A stretch of DNA of 64,000 nucleotides from Paracamarosporium sp. OC-R06-R3 (GCA_019828545.1 JACVRA010000086.1:85568-149567); one strand, 5' to 3'. Shown: positions 53,159 to 64,000, numbered from the stretch's first letter. Numbers and translations: made by a program. Notes: generated by a model not told the origin, from the letters alone.

Positions 53159-54684
53159 ATGAGTAATACCGAAATCGAACAGCGCTGCAATGCGCTCCGA
53201 CTCGATTTGAAGACCTGGGAAAAGAAATTCGCAGCTGCGAACGAAGGACGGAAAGCTGGACGCGAGGATATCAAGGCCGACGCGACAATCTGTATGCACG
53301 CGACAGCACTTAACCACTCGCAGCGCTAATGATCCACAGCACAGAAGTATAAGGAGTATAACAAACTTCGAGACGCACTTTCTGGCAAAGTTGCCCCCGG
53401 AACACCTCCGAGGAAAGCTGAGAGTCGCCGTGCTACCCGCAATGTCGATCGAACGCCGAAAGCGTCCAAAACACTCGCAACCACCCCGAAGAGGAAGCGC
53501 GAAGACAGCGGTGTTGCTCCGGAGGCAGCCACTTCACCAAGCCAATTGCTTTCACCTCAAGGACCAGCATTTATCGGCCCTACCCCACAACGCGATGGCA
53601 TCATTCTGGGGTTGTTCGACCTTCTACCGTCAGAAACACCGAGCAAGGCAAGAGGCGCACTGGCGGATGTGGAATTGAACGTTGTGCAAACTCCGAGCAG
53701 GTTGGCGGGGAAAGCGGAAAGCGAGGCGTCATTAGAGTCGCGAGCGCGAGGAGAGAGGACACCACTTTCAACTGGCAAGAGGTTTCTGCTGGATTCGTTC
53801 ATGTCGGTGACACCGAACAAGAGGAAATTTGGAGAGCAGGGTACACCGACTTCAAAGGGTTTCGCTACACCTGCGTTCCTACGAAGACACAACCCTCTGA
53901 TGAAGATTGATGAGGATGACGAGCCAACCCCCCGACCTGCGCCCTGGATGCGGAGAACGTTAGGGAGGAGCTTAAGCGAAAGAATTCAAGCAATGAGGCA
54001 AGAGGAGGAAGACAAGCTAGATGAGGAAGCAGACATCATGCGCGAGATTGAGATGGAGGCCGAAGGCATGCCAGCGCCGAAGAGGGTCAAGGTGCCGGAA
54101 GTCCAAGTGGAAGACAGCCAGGCCGCAATGCCTTTGGGCCCCGATCGCGGTCTTGAGACTGAAGATGATGAGGATGGTAACGAAAACACCGAGCTGGGTC
54201 CAGATGGGAAGCCTAAGAGAATCTGGAAAAAGAAGGGCCTAAAGAGGCAGACGCGACGCGTGATTAGTATGCTATTCCCTTACACCCATGCTACTACTGC
54301 TAATCCCCCCATCCAGTGCGACCCAACTTCGCCAAACCAAAACCTCAACCTGAATTACAACATGACGATTCAGATGACGAACCGAAGGTTGCAGAAACCC
54401 AGGTCGATCCATTTGATATTCCTAGCGATCTTGACATATCTGATGATGACGGTTCCGACTACGCAAGCGACGCGTCTCACAGCACGAAGAAGCGCAAAAT
54501 GCAACAACCCAACCCCAAGGCCGCGTCAACGTCACAGGCAAAAGACAACAAGCAAGCCAAGGAAGGACCGGTGAGGTCAGCTGCACGTAAGATCAAGCCC
54601 TGGGCACACGCGAATTACCAAAGACTCAAAATTAAGAGCAAAGGAGGAAATGGCGGTAAAGGTCGCTTTGGTCGGAGGCGATAG
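53159..54684 (+). CDS. SLD2: DNA replication regulator Sld2
   Basis: Three exons (53159-53291, 53340-54266, 54317-54684) give 475 residues. The N-terminus matches the Sld2/Drc1 family: LRLDLKTWEKKFAAANEGRK followed by REDIKADATISQKYKEYNKL, the Dpb11/GINS-facing segment. Many Ser/Thr-Pro sites follow (TPPRK, TPKAS, TPKRK, SPSQLLSP, TPQR), as expected for a target of cyclin-dependent kinase. In yeast the phosphorylated form binds Dpb11 and helps load GINS and polymerase epsilon at origins. The C-terminal part has a RIWKKKGLKRQTRRV block and ends in a Lys/Gly/Arg-rich tail, a likely DNA-binding end similar to that of metazoan RecQ4. The protein is otherwise disordered. It acts in the nucleus at the G1/S step. 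Confidence 0.9.
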
Positions 54685-55216
54685 ACGAATGATCGTTTGG
54701 TCCGCCTTCCACGTTCGGCCCGTGTATCGGGTCGAGTGCGCCATGGTGCTATCGGTTGTCAGCCTTGTATGCAAATGGTGGCTTACGATGCATTCCGCTA
54801 CCTGTTTGTGTAGATGAAGGGGTGTGCCGGATATTGCTGCCTTTGAGACACGAACGTGATTGCCAGGTCATTTGGCGGTGCGTACACCAATGAGCAGGCC
54901 AGGATGCAATCATGTCTTGCGCAGCTGTGCCGTGGTGCAATCGTGTGGCATATATAACCCTCAGCAATAGAATCAACATCATGCTCACCATCTTTTCATC
55001 ATGTATATCCGTAATCGTACTTTTGAAGGGAGTACCATGTCATGGTCCAGTGAAAGATCATGGGTGACTAAGCAAGCTCCGATCTGGAACTCACGTCCGC
55101 CGCCCCAAGCTCCAACACCTCGCAACCCGAACAACACAGCTAATCCCCCGCCACCCGTTCTTCGACCCGCTATAGCCTCTAAATCTCCCGTACATAATCA
55201 ACCAGATCCACAAACC
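54685..55216. other. Upstream region of RPN12
   Basis: About 530 bp. The RPN12 frame is open back to an ATG at 55001, but the 72 residues so added are Pro/Asn-rich and unlike the conserved Rpn12 start, so they are taken as 5' leader. Confidence 0.5.
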
Positions 55217-56116
55217 ATGGCCGAGAGAGAGCTCCAAGACCTGCTCAAGCAGCTCCACAAGACGCTGCAGTCCAAGCAGTACCAGCAAGCCGGATCGATA
55301 CTGTCGCGCGCAAAGGTCGCCCTTCTCGGCCTGAATGCCCTCATCCCGACTGAATCAACTCCACCCAAGCACCTCCACCTCGCCCGCGAAACCCTCGAAC
55401 TCGGCGCCGTCATCTCGATTCGCTTAAATGACCCCATCTCATTCACTCGCTACTTCCAGCAACTACAGCCTTTCTATGCGCTACCGGAAAACGTTCTATC
55501 GAGGAATGGCGGAAATTCAAGCAAGATTACAGGGCTGTATTTGCTGCTGTTGCTGAGCGATGGCGACTACGCGGGGTTCCACACTCTGTTGGAGACGCTT
55601 GAGGTGGCGGCTGCACAGGCGGGGAGAGGTCTTGAGGACGATGCATTCATTCAGTATCCGATAAGATTGGAGCAGGCGCTCATGGAGGGGAGTTACGACC
55701 AAGTTTGGAGGCAGACGAAGGGCTCGAATGCGCCCAGCGAGGAGTTTGCGCTGTTCTCGGAGGTATGTATAGCTAAGCTGACTCTCGGTGTTGCTCTTGG
55801 CTTGTTTGAAACAACCGTTGAATCTGTCGCTCATACACAACAGGTACTCATCGGCACTATCCGCAAAGAGATCGCCTCGTGCAGCGAGAAAGCCTACCCT
55901 TCGATCCCAATTTCAGACGCCAAATCGCTCCTTTTCCTCGAGTCAGAAGGTAGCGTCGTGAACTTTGCGAAGGAATCTGGCTGGATTGTTAAAGATGGCC
56001 GGATATACTTCCCTCAGCAAGACGACGAAATCCAGAGCAAGGACATACTCGTGACGAGCGACCAGGTCATTGAGAACACGCTGGGATATGCTCGGGAGCT
56101 GGAGACGATTGTTTGA
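55217..56116 (+). CDS. RPN12: 26S proteasome regulatory subunit Rpn12
   Basis: Two exons, 55217-55762 and 55844-56116, give 272 residues. The intron is 81 nt, a multiple of three with no stop, so the unspliced frame is also open; it was removed because splicing restores LFSEVLIGTIRKEIASCSEK, the conserved junction of the family. The start MAERELQDLLKQLHKTLQ is the usual Rpn12 beginning, with helical repeats before a PCI domain (about 120-260) including LLLLLSDGDYAGFHTLLETL. Rpn12 is the last subunit to join the lid of the 19S regulatory particle and lies close to the Rpn11 deubiquitinase. It acts in nucleus and cytoplasm. An extended N-terminus from 55001 is possible but unlikely. Confidence 0.93.
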   Translation: MAERELQDLLKQLHKTLQSKQYQQAGSILSRAKVALLGLNALIPTESTPPKHLHLARETLELGAVISIRLNDPISFTRYFQQLQPFYALPENVLSRNGGNSSKITGLYLLLLLSDGDYAGFHTLLETLEVAAAQAGRGLEDDAFIQYPIRLEQALMEGSYDQVWRQTKGSNAPSEEFALFSEVCIAKLTLGVALGLFETTVESVAHTQQVLIGTIRKEIASCSEKAYPSIPISDAKSLLFLESEGSVVNFAKESGWIVKDGRIYFPQQDDEIQSKDILVTSDQVIENTLGYARELETIV

Positions 56117-56632
56117 GCGAGAGCAGGGAGAGCGTATGAGTGTGAGGAGACAACAGTGCAGCTTAAAAGTACTGTACGATACATTACGATTGGCATGGAC
56201 GCGAAAAGACGCGCTTCGGAGAGACCCGATGGCGTTGGTCTAGCATAGATCGGCTTCTGGGAATCTGAACACCCAGAAAATAATGAAGACATTCCTGACA
56301 TGAAAGACTGTCTATGCTTGTTGCGATCTATAATAGGACTGTTCACTGTGTGCCTAATTCCTAACTATAGATGACAAGACTTTTCTGGAAGATATTCACG
56401 TTTTGGGAGACATTCACGTTTTACTATCGTCATTCTTCCAGTCTCATAAGTCTGTATATTGGTCGCTGGCAATCCTGTGGTCTTCGGTTTACAGCATGCT
56501 GTTCGTCATCCACGCCGCCCAAGCTCACATATCGGCGCTTATTTTCGCCGACCCGCTCCGCATCGACCTCCGCAAAAGTTCCGCCATCCACCAATACGAA
56601 AGCTAAGATACCCTCACGACACATTCATTATC
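56117..56632. other. Intergenic between RPN12 and mitochondrial uL11
   Basis: About 520 bp with no supported gene. Overlapping plus-strand frames from 56371 extend into the uL11 first exon in other registers and are not real. Confidence 0.5.
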
Positions 56633-57343
56633 ATGGCGAAAAAGGCGTTGGCGAAGGATCAGATTGTCAAGTTGATCGTGGGTGCGGGACAGGCGAGTCC
56701 GTCGCCGCCTGTAGGTCCCGCGCTTGGTTCCAAGGGTGTGAAGAGCATGGATTTTTGTAAAGTGAGTACTGGCATTGCATTGCTGTTTTTGAGGGCTTTT
56801 TACGCATTGAGAGGGTGCTTCTTGAATTGCTTCTGCCGATGCGCTCATGCGCAGGGCTCTCACGCCTCCTGGGAGAGAGAGTGCTGAAGCCGCGCATCTT
56901 TATCCATCGCTCGCAACACACCGACTGACAACCCTCAGGAGTTCAACGCCCGCACAGCACACTACATCACCGGCACGCCAATCCCCGCCCGCATAACCGT
57001 CCGTCCAGACCGCTCGTTCACCTTCAGCCTCCGCACCCCTCCCACCGCGACCCTCCTCCTTACCGCCGCTGGCGCGCCCCTCATCAAATCGAAGATCCGC
57101 GGCGCAGGAAACGTCCCCGGCCCGATGAACAACCACGACGGCCAGAAGGGCAAGACCAGCACGAGTTCGCCGACGAACGGCAATGCGGTTAAAGGCACGG
57201 TTGGGACAGTTAGCCTGAAGCACATCTACGAGATTGCGAAGATCAAGCAGAGCGAGGGGAGGCTGAGTGGGTTGAGCTTGGAGGGTTTGGCAAGGAGTGT
57301 GGTAGGGCAGGCTGGAAGCTTGGGGGTCGTTGTTGTGCCGTAA
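56633..57343 (+). CDS. MRPL19: Mitochondrial large ribosomal subunit protein uL11m
   Basis: Two exons, 56633-56761 and 56939-57343, joined across a 177-nt intron, the longest placed in this window, give 177 residues. The N-terminal domain [20 protein letters not shown] and the following [18 protein letters not shown] are the classic L11 segments that bind the GTPase-associated rRNA loop. The C-terminal domain has [23 protein letters not shown] and [15 protein letters not shown]. The family has the mitochondrial rather than the cytosolic type of sequence, and it lacks an obvious cleavable presequence, as is common for uL11m. It sits at the base of the ribosomal stalk and helps factor binding during mitochondrial translation. 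An insert of about 20 residues ([18 protein letters not shown]) lies before the last helix pair. Confidence 0.94.
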
Positions 57344-59671
57344 GGAGACGTTTTCGAGGGATAGAAGGGGATATGAGGAAGGCAAGCCAAGCATTTAGAG
57401 AAGAAAGAATATGGATGACGCTGGGGCAGGAAGGTGCTACTCGACGAACGATGTTGTAGGATACGCGCATTTGCATCGGGTTGGAGTTCTAAAGTGGGAA
57501 TGAGAGGAGGTGGAGGGTCGGAGGAATACCCGCGTCCGCCACTGTATGTTTGCTGTAGGGGAAATCTGTAATATATGCATGAATCGCAGTTCTTGGACTA
57601 AGTTCGGGTTTTTTGCTTCACGTTCGTGGGTGAAGAATAACAACAGGCTTAGAAATGGGAGGTTTCGTGTCCTGGCGATTTTGAGATCTGGCTTAGAAGA
57701 CAGCGCCTTCAAATGCAGGATCTTCGGTGCGGGTCAATGTTTAACTTGCTACACGAGTCTTGCATCCCGGTCGTCGGTCCACTGCTAACACAGCCAGATT
57801 GAACAGCTAACTCCTCAGAACCCGTAGCCTTCTAGATAAATAGATCAAACCCAGCCTGCAGTATGCACCCGCTCTCTACATCACCGATCTCACTACTACC
57901 CATGCACCCCCATCCACCTCAACACAGAAGTCGTTTTAAAACCAAGCATTGCAGCACCGCTCCATGGTCTACACAGAACACCAACATAAACTATTCAAGA
58001 CGTCTCTCACCCTCCCATCCTGCTCTAGCTCTTCCCCGCCTACGTTGAAAATACCCTCTACTTTATATTTTCCGTGAGAGACATTGGTGCGCAGAGTAAT
58101 GCCGTGTCGTGTATGGGATAGGGGCTCAGACGAAAGCGGAAGAGGGTGGGAAGGTTAGTTAGGTAGGTGGAAAATGAGGAGGGCGAGTGATGAGCGGAGG
58201 ATTGGGGTGTGTGCTGGATGGGAGGGGTGCAGAGCTGGTGATGTATTGCATGGTGAGATGAACATGTGGTCTATATTATTGGTTTCTCATTCGTGGTGGA
58301 TAGGATGCAGTCGCCCTTGTTTAGGGATATGTCTGGTAAAGCCTCGGTAGGTTTACTAATAATAGTCTTTCTTGGAAATAGTTATTGTTGTGGTTGCTGG
58401 GCTGCTTTGGACAGTGGCGTTGGAGATTGGGCAGGGGAGCGTGAGATAAAATTACGAGAAAGCTGTGGGAAATGGTGTCTTGGGGGGAGTAACATGGTTA
58501 GAGAAGGGTGGTAGTGCGACAGTATGGAATTAGGAAGCGTTTATTCAAGGGGCTTTTTTTTTTTGGAAATCTTCGCTGTAAAGATAAATGCATACGATTC
58601 GACATAATGGATGTTATCACCAGGTTGTAATTATGAGAGGGTAATTGCGAACACGTGAGTTTCACTTATAGTTTCTGGTGCTTCCTAAGATAGCGCTGTC
58701 ATTGCCGTATTTGATTTTTGTATCGCTCATATTAGGCACCTGATTAATCTGTCAACAAATGCCGAATACAGACATCAAATTCACCCACCCACTACCTTCA
58801 CATCACCAAACCATATTTACACTTTATACAGTATATATACCTATTAAATGACGACCCTATCACCAAATCAAACAAAAACTCATAATTGGGTTCTTTGAGC
58901 CGGGCTTCGAAGTGGCTTTTAGTTTTTGACTTTTCGTCATTTTGGGTTAAAGACATCAGACGAAGCGCCAGTTCAAATCCGCTTTCCACATCACCATGAT
59001 TTACTTATTCATGGGGGTTTTTCTCCTCACTCACTTACATATTGCTGTCCAGTCAGTTCGGATCATTCATCAACCGTCGCGACTGCAATCACTACCTCAT
59101 TAAGTACCTATGTTCAACATACGGACTGTGAGAAAGATGTATACATAAGCTATTGTAACTATCCATGGAAGTGAGTTTGTTCACGAGCTGGTAACACACA
59201 TTGCTTTGAAAGGACTTGAAGAATTATGAAACCAACCATACTAGGAACTCGAAATGTCCATGCCAGAATGTTTGTAGGCAATTTTTGAGAAGGGGTTTTG
59301 AATGAACTTTCCAGACACTCAGAAAGAAGTGAAGTTTAACCTAAATGTCTCATAGCTGCATGTCGTCCATGTTGAAGTGAGCATTGAGGAGTGGGCTGGG
59401 CTTTGATATCATTTGCCGTACGGCTGCCTCTTGAGTGCATCAAATCATACATTCTGGCGGATTTCACATTTATGATCACCTTATGAATACGCGTAGGCTT
59501 GTACGCTGATGCCTGCGATAGTCATGACGCACGTGGACTGTTTGGGCCTAACACACACGTGATCGCGCGTCGCGGCGGGAAAACAAGCGCACCTCGACGC
59601 GTCCACGCCACCTTCACTCCACAACCCTACTTTTTGGTCTGAACAAATGTAAAGTTGCACCATTCGCGATC
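57344..59671. other. Gene-free stretch of 2.3 kb
   Basis: The longest gap in the conserved half of the window. Small open frames occur on both strands but none shows domain or splice support. Poly-T runs lie near 58553-58564. The final part is the RAD54 promoter. I see no tRNA or repeat with recognisable ends. Confidence 0.5.
59597..59602. promoter_or_regulatory. ACGCGT (MCB-type) site upstream of RAD54
   Basis: ACGCGT lies 75 bp before the candidate RAD54 ATG at 59672, the same distance as in SLD2. It matches the MBF-bound cell-cycle box. A second ACGCGT further up near 59490 shows that chance matches occur. Confidence 0.4.
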
Positions 59672-62130
59672 ATGCGACACAATGTACTGAAGACTACAGG
59701 CACCGACCTAAGACGCTCGCCGTAGGCGAACAAGGTACACCCTCTGCGAAACCTACAAGATTATATGGCACACCCGCGTTGGCCGACCGCCTGCACAAGC
59801 CCTTCAGATGTCCTGGCTCCGCTACCTCGACTCGCACAACAGATAAACCCGCACGAAAGCGGCGGAAGATCAATTACGCAGGAGCAGACGGCGAGAACGA
59901 GGAAGGCGATAAACCATACTCCAACGATGATCGGCTAGCTCTTGCCACTCGGGATGTTAATAGGTTCCCGGTGTTCAAGCCGAAAGACAAAGATACTGCT
60001 TTCAAAGCGAAATTCACTATTCCGCTGAAGAACAAAGATATCGGAGGTTACAATGCGTTCCGCCCAGCGCCATTACTGGGCATGCGGCTGGGTAGGGTGT
60101 TCGTAGCGCGCCCGTTGCACGACCCTAGCGGAGAATTCGCCATCGTGCTGTATGATCCCACAGTAGACGACAAACCAGTACCGAAGGAAGAGGCAGAGCC
60201 TAAACTAAGTCAGGAAGAGAAAAAAGCGTTGGATGAGCCATTGGTGCACAAGAGTTTGGCAGATATTCTGGGTTTGAAGAAAAAGGTCGATAACGAAAGG
60301 CCAAGGGTACCTGTCGTTATCGATCCACGACTCGCAAAGGTCCTCCGACCACATCAAGTCGAAGGCGTGAAGTTTTTGTATCGCGCTGCAACGGGTATGA
60401 TTGACCCGAAGGCAAATGGTTGCATCATGGCAGACGAGATGGGCCTCGGCAAGACATTGCAGTGTATCACGCTGATGTGGACGCTACTCAAGCAGTCGCC
60501 GGATGCTGGAAAGTCTACCATCCAGAAGTGCGTGATAGCTTGTCCATCCAGTTTGGTACGAAATTGGGCGAATGAGCTTGTCAAATGGCTGGGTCCGGAT
60601 GCCATCACGCCATTTGCCATTGACGGAAAAGCCTCCAAGGAAGAGCTGATCCAGCAGATCAAGCAATGGTGTATCGCGTCAGGTCGGTCCGTTGTAAGAC
60701 CGGTTCTCATCGTCTCTTACGAGACTCTGCGACTCAACGTTGGAGAGCTTGCACAAACACCCATCGGTCTTTTGTTGTGTGACGAAGGCCACCGATTGAA
60801 AAACGGTGAGAGTCAGACCTTTACGGCTCTTAATGGACTCAATGTACAGAGACGAGTCATCCTTTCCGGAACACCTATTCAGAACGATTTGTCAGAATAC
60901 TTTGCTCTACTCAACTTTGCCAATCCGAACTACCTCGGAACCAGGAACGAGTTCCGCAAACAGTTTGAGAATCCGATCCTGCGAGGTCGTGATGCCGATG
61001 CTACAGATGAAGACCGCAAGAAGGGCGACGAGCGTCTCGCTGAGCTACTTAATCTTGTCAACAAGTTCATCATCCGTCGAACGAACGATATTCTGTCGAA
61101 ATATTTACCAGTAAAGTACGAGCACGTCGTCTTTTGTAATCTCGCGCCTTTCCAAAAGGATCTTTACCAGCACTTCATAGCATCGCCAGAGATTCGGTCT
61201 CTACTTCGCGGCAAAGGCTCGCAACCACTCAAGGCGATTGGTATGCTCAAGAAGCTTTGCAATCATCCCGATCTACTCGACCTACCAACCGATCTCCCTG
61301 GCTGTGAAGAGTTCCTCCCCGAAGACTTCGTTCCCAAGGACGCAAGAGGCAGAGACCGCGATGTAAAAGTATGGTACTCCGGAAAAATGCTTGTCCTAGA
61401 CCGCATGCTCGCATCTATCCGTGCAAATACCAATGACAAGATCGTGCTCATCTCAAACTACACTCAGACCCTCGATGTCTTTGCGGCGCTTTGCCGCTCT
61501 CACGGCTACGGATGTCTCCGACTTGACGGTACTATGAATGTCTCTAAGCGTCAAAAGCTCGTTGACAAGTTTAACGACCCCGAAGGTCCAGAATTTGTCT
61601 TTTTGTTGTCGTCTAAAGCCGGAGGCTGCGGTCTAAATCTCATAGGCGCAAACAGATTAGTGTTGTTCGACCCCGATTGGAATCCTGCCGCTGACCAGCA
61701 AGCCCTTGCCCGTGTATGGCGTGACGGCCAAAAGAAAGACTGTTTTGTTTATCGTTTCATAGCAACTGGCACCATTGAAGAAAAGATCTTCCAACGCCAA
61801 TCGCACAAGCAATCCCTCTCATCTTGCGTCGTTGACGCTTCAGAAGACGTAGAGCGCCATTTCTCACTAGACAGTCTACGCGAATTGTTTCAGTATCGGG
61901 CTGACACTACGAGCGACACGCACGATACGTTCAAGTGTAAACGCTGCAGGAAAGAAGATGGGAGACAGGTCCTTAAGGCGCCGGCTATGCTGTATGGTGA
62001 TACGAGTACGTGGAATCATATGGTCAATGATGGGGAAGCGGGACCATTGGGCAAGATCCAAGATCTATTGTTACGCCAGGAGACGGCAGAGCAGGAGGTT
62101 AGCGCAGTGTTTCAGTATATCAGTCATTGA
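59672..62130 (+). CDS. RAD54: DNA repair ATPase Rad54, with apparent frameshift near the start
   Basis: From 59722 to the stop at 62130 one unbroken frame codes a Swi2/Snf2 ATPase of the Rad54 type: ALADRLHKPFRCPGSATST near the start, Walker A in MADEMGLGKT, DEGHRLKN, SGTPIQNDLSEYF, SSKAGGCGLNLIGANRLVLF and DPDWNPAADQQALARVWRDG. Rad54 works with Rad51 in homologous recombination, remodelling chromatin and driving strand exchange in the nucleus. No ATG opens this frame: upstream of 59722 it runs to a TAA without a Met. An ATG at 59672 opens a 17-codon frame that hits TAG at 59723, one base out of register and ending exactly where the main frame takes over. A one-base loss near 59720 would explain this; a real mutation, an assembly error or an unplaced upstream exon are all possible. 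Confidence 0.9.
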
Positions 62131-62620
62131 ATAATGGCTACAACCCTAGAAACTGTTTGAGCAGGGATATAGTTGTCATTCGATTCTCGGATTCAGGTAC
62201 TAGGATAAGGAATAGGGTTTGGGTATACGTTCTAGCGATTCATTGTTTGTTTACTGGGCGGTGCTTTTGGAAGGCTTGTTTTGTGGGATTGGCAATGTGA
62301 CAACTAGCGCGGATGCAGGTGCGGGTGGAGCGGGACGGCCTTACGCTCGGGATAACCCTGCCTCGGTTACTGCACTGTATTCCCGGGAATTTGTATCGTT
62401 TATGGAACGGGCTGCGCTGCGGGTGACTCGGTACCATAGACACATACATTGAATAAAGTCCAGTGCTTAGTGTTGCTCACGGTGGGATTTTGAGTGCGAC
62501 CACTGTACTAGCAAGACCATGCGCACTGTAAACATGACTTGCCAACATGCACTAGCATTCTCATAGTACACAGAGACTTGAGTCTTGTAAGCACCGTTTT
62601 GTTAAAGCCCTAAGGTTAGC
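62131..62620. other. RAD54 downstream flank
   Basis: No gene is supported. A 77-codon plus-strand frame at 62219-62452 has no recognisable features. Base composition becomes more AT-rich toward the right. Confidence 0.45.
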
Positions 62621-64000
62621 TAGACACAAAGGGGCAAGTAGGGTTGGTTCTCGGGCAGTGAATACTTAGTGCAAGGTAGAAACGATATTGTGTCGCAAAG
62701 CGATACAATAGAAGTTGTTAGAGAAATCTAAATAATAGATTGCTAACAGGTTGTCACTATATAAAATAGGTTAAACACAGGAGTCAAAGGTAATTCCTAT
62801 AAGACTATATACATAACAAATCCTATAGAATCCTATAGTCTTATGGAATCCCATGCATGGGATCCGTAGGATCCCATGGCACAATCACATAACGCTGGTC
62901 ACGTGGTCCTAGTGTCCCAAGGCTTAGCGTGTAGGACACCGTAAGACGTTACCTAATTAGTTGGTAGGGCTGAGGTTGTTTCTTATTATTATAAACGGCT
63001 TCCTTCCTATGTTAGATCCTAGATCCTAACATTACCCCCTTCCTTTCCTTTGTATGTCCTTATGCAATAATCTATGTCCTCTTAGAGTACTATCCATTGC
63101 CATACCGTTAGTAACTAAATAAACGCTGTTAGGTAGATTGCGATAGTGTCCTATAGATATTATACGAAGAAGGGCTTACCTTACAAGATATTATCTTTAA
63201 AGGTTTAGTATAGGAATTATTATAAGAATGGTATTTTAAAATATAAGCTATCTAAGCTAGTAGTTCTAAACTTTTTGCGGATTAATTCTAAAGTCAATTG
63301 TCTTAAGAAATTAAAAGAGGCTATAGCTGTAGAAGAGGAGGCAGCAATTACTACTTTATAGGCTATACGTATAAAACGAAATTGTTTATTAAAATAGAAA
63401 TACTTACTTAAGGAGCGTAAGTAGAAATTATTAGAGGATTTAATATATTTTATAGAGGAGATTAAACACTTAGAAGGTCTTAAGGTACTTAGTTAGAATG
63501 TAGTTTAGCTAAAGAATAGTCTTATACCTAATACTTTAGCATTAGATTAGTCTTCTTATCCTCCTTTAGTAGATCCTAATCTGGCGGAGTCCGTGGCGGC
63601 TCCTAGTATCTAGGTATACCTATATCCTTTGCCTAATAATTAGGTCTTAAAGGTTCCTCTTATATTCCTTAACTAACTACTAGCAGTTGTTAAGGTTACT
63701 CTATAGCTCTTAAGTATTTTTACTTTCTAGGTATCCTTTCTACTTAATAAGATACTATTAAATTCCTTTATAGGTCCTAGCATACTTAATTCTTTCTACT
63801 TTAAATTTATTCTTTTCTTCCACCCTATAGTAGAAGTTTGTTTAGATTAAGGTTTCTAGGTCTACTAGCTCTAATAGGAATACGTAGAATATTAAGTATA
63901 TTTTTGCATCTAATAGTAGTTCTAATCTATAGTTTACTAATAATATTTATTCTAAAATAAAAAATAGTTTAACCTTAATATAGTTAAGTTTTTTATATTT
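62621..64000. mobile_element. Degenerate, RIP-like AT-rich repeat, cut by the window edge
   Basis: The last 1.4 kb are very AT-rich and rich in TA steps. On the plus strand from 63305 to about 63620 one register reads as a plausible charged protein (KKLKEAIAVEEEAAITTL, then KYLLKERK, KLLEDLIYFIEEIKHLEGLK) interrupted by seven stops, all TAG. CAG to TAG changes are what RIP produces in fungal repeats. The deduced protein is a Lys/Glu-rich coiled coil followed by a Pro-rich part, as in transposon-encoded proteins, but I cannot name the family. Near 62848-62880 there are nested palindromes, and at 63010-63031 a TGTTAG...CTAACA sequence that could be an LTR-type end. The rest of the element lies outside the window. 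Confidence 0.65.
62848..62863. repeat. Perfect 16-bp palindrome at the repeat margin
   Basis: ATCCCATGCATGGGAT is its own inverse complement. It is followed within 10 bp by GGATCCCATGG, which repeats one arm, and preceded by two direct copies of AATCCTATAG. The cluster may be the terminal structure of the degenerate element. Confidence 0.6.

Noticed and set aside
55001..55216. An N-terminal extension of RPN12 by 72 residues
   Set aside because: The extension is Pro/Asn-rich and unlike Rpn12, while the ATG at 55217 begins the conserved family start.
63010..63031. A complete LTR retrotransposon call based on TGTTAG...CTAACA
   Set aside because: No second LTR, primer-binding site or reverse-transcriptase motif can be seen inside the window, so only a degenerate repeat is claimed.
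1..64000. CRISPR arrays or bacterial-type operons
   Set aside because: No regularly spaced direct repeats with spacers occur, and genes are split by introns with individual promoters, as in a fungal nuclear genome.

Overview
The window is nuclear DNA of a filamentous ascomycete, most likely a Dothideomycete of the Pleosporales type. The support is: protein genes split by short introns (mostly 43-85 nt) with GTRNGT donors and YAG acceptors; gene families restricted to or expanded in filamentous ascomycetes (Clr5 domain, Zn2Cys6 regulators, Goodbye-NACHT STAND proteins, Hsp70-like ATPases lacking a substrate-binding domain); a tRNA gene with a canonical intron; and an AT-rich right edge whose damaged reading frame has only TAG stops, as expected from repeat-induced point mutation (RIP). 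The order assignment rests on gene content only.

Layout. 0-6.6 kb: a gene cut by the left edge, a secreted, probably GPI-anchored APP1-type phosphatase-domain protein, the mitochondrial carnitine carrier, and an aldoxime-dehydratase-like haem protein. 6.6-16 kb looks accessory: a gene reading as a Clr5 DNA-binding domain fused to a Pho85-type cyclin, 1.8 kb without genes, an Hsp70-like ATPase and a divergent coiled-coil protein. 16-26 kb: a microsatellite-rich gap, a single-pass SH3 membrane protein, a hydrolase-like/SnoaL-like fusion, tRNA-Thr(AGU) and a Csn12/PCI protein. 26-32 kb: a flavin monooxygenase, a BTB protein and a single-pass membrane protein. 33-38 kb: a 1592-residue NLR-like protein (Goodbye, NACHT-type P-loop, TPR-like repeats, Cys-rich finger).

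38.4-43.2 kb is the clearest functional unit: a Zn2Cys6 transcription factor, the flavin prenyltransferase PAD1 and the prenyl-FMN decarboxylase FDC1. PAD1 and FDC1 are divergent from a 304-bp promoter; the regulator converges on PAD1 with 25 bp between stops. Together they should decarboxylate cinnamic- or sorbic-type acids, with PAD1 making the cofactor for FDC1. 43-51 kb holds a Cys-rich hypothetical protein, a large membrane glycoprotein, diaminopropionate ammonia-lyase and an RRT8-like membrane protein. 51-62 kb is conserved housekeeping: LPD1, SLD2, RPN12, mitochondrial uL11 and RAD54. RAD54 appears to carry a one-base frameshift near its start. From about 62.6 kb to the end is a degenerate, RIP-like repeat.

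Exon junctions were inferred by eye from splice consensus, reading-frame continuity and family conservation; every multi-exon model given sums to a whole number of codons, except RAD54 where the break is reported. No transcript or database evidence was available.
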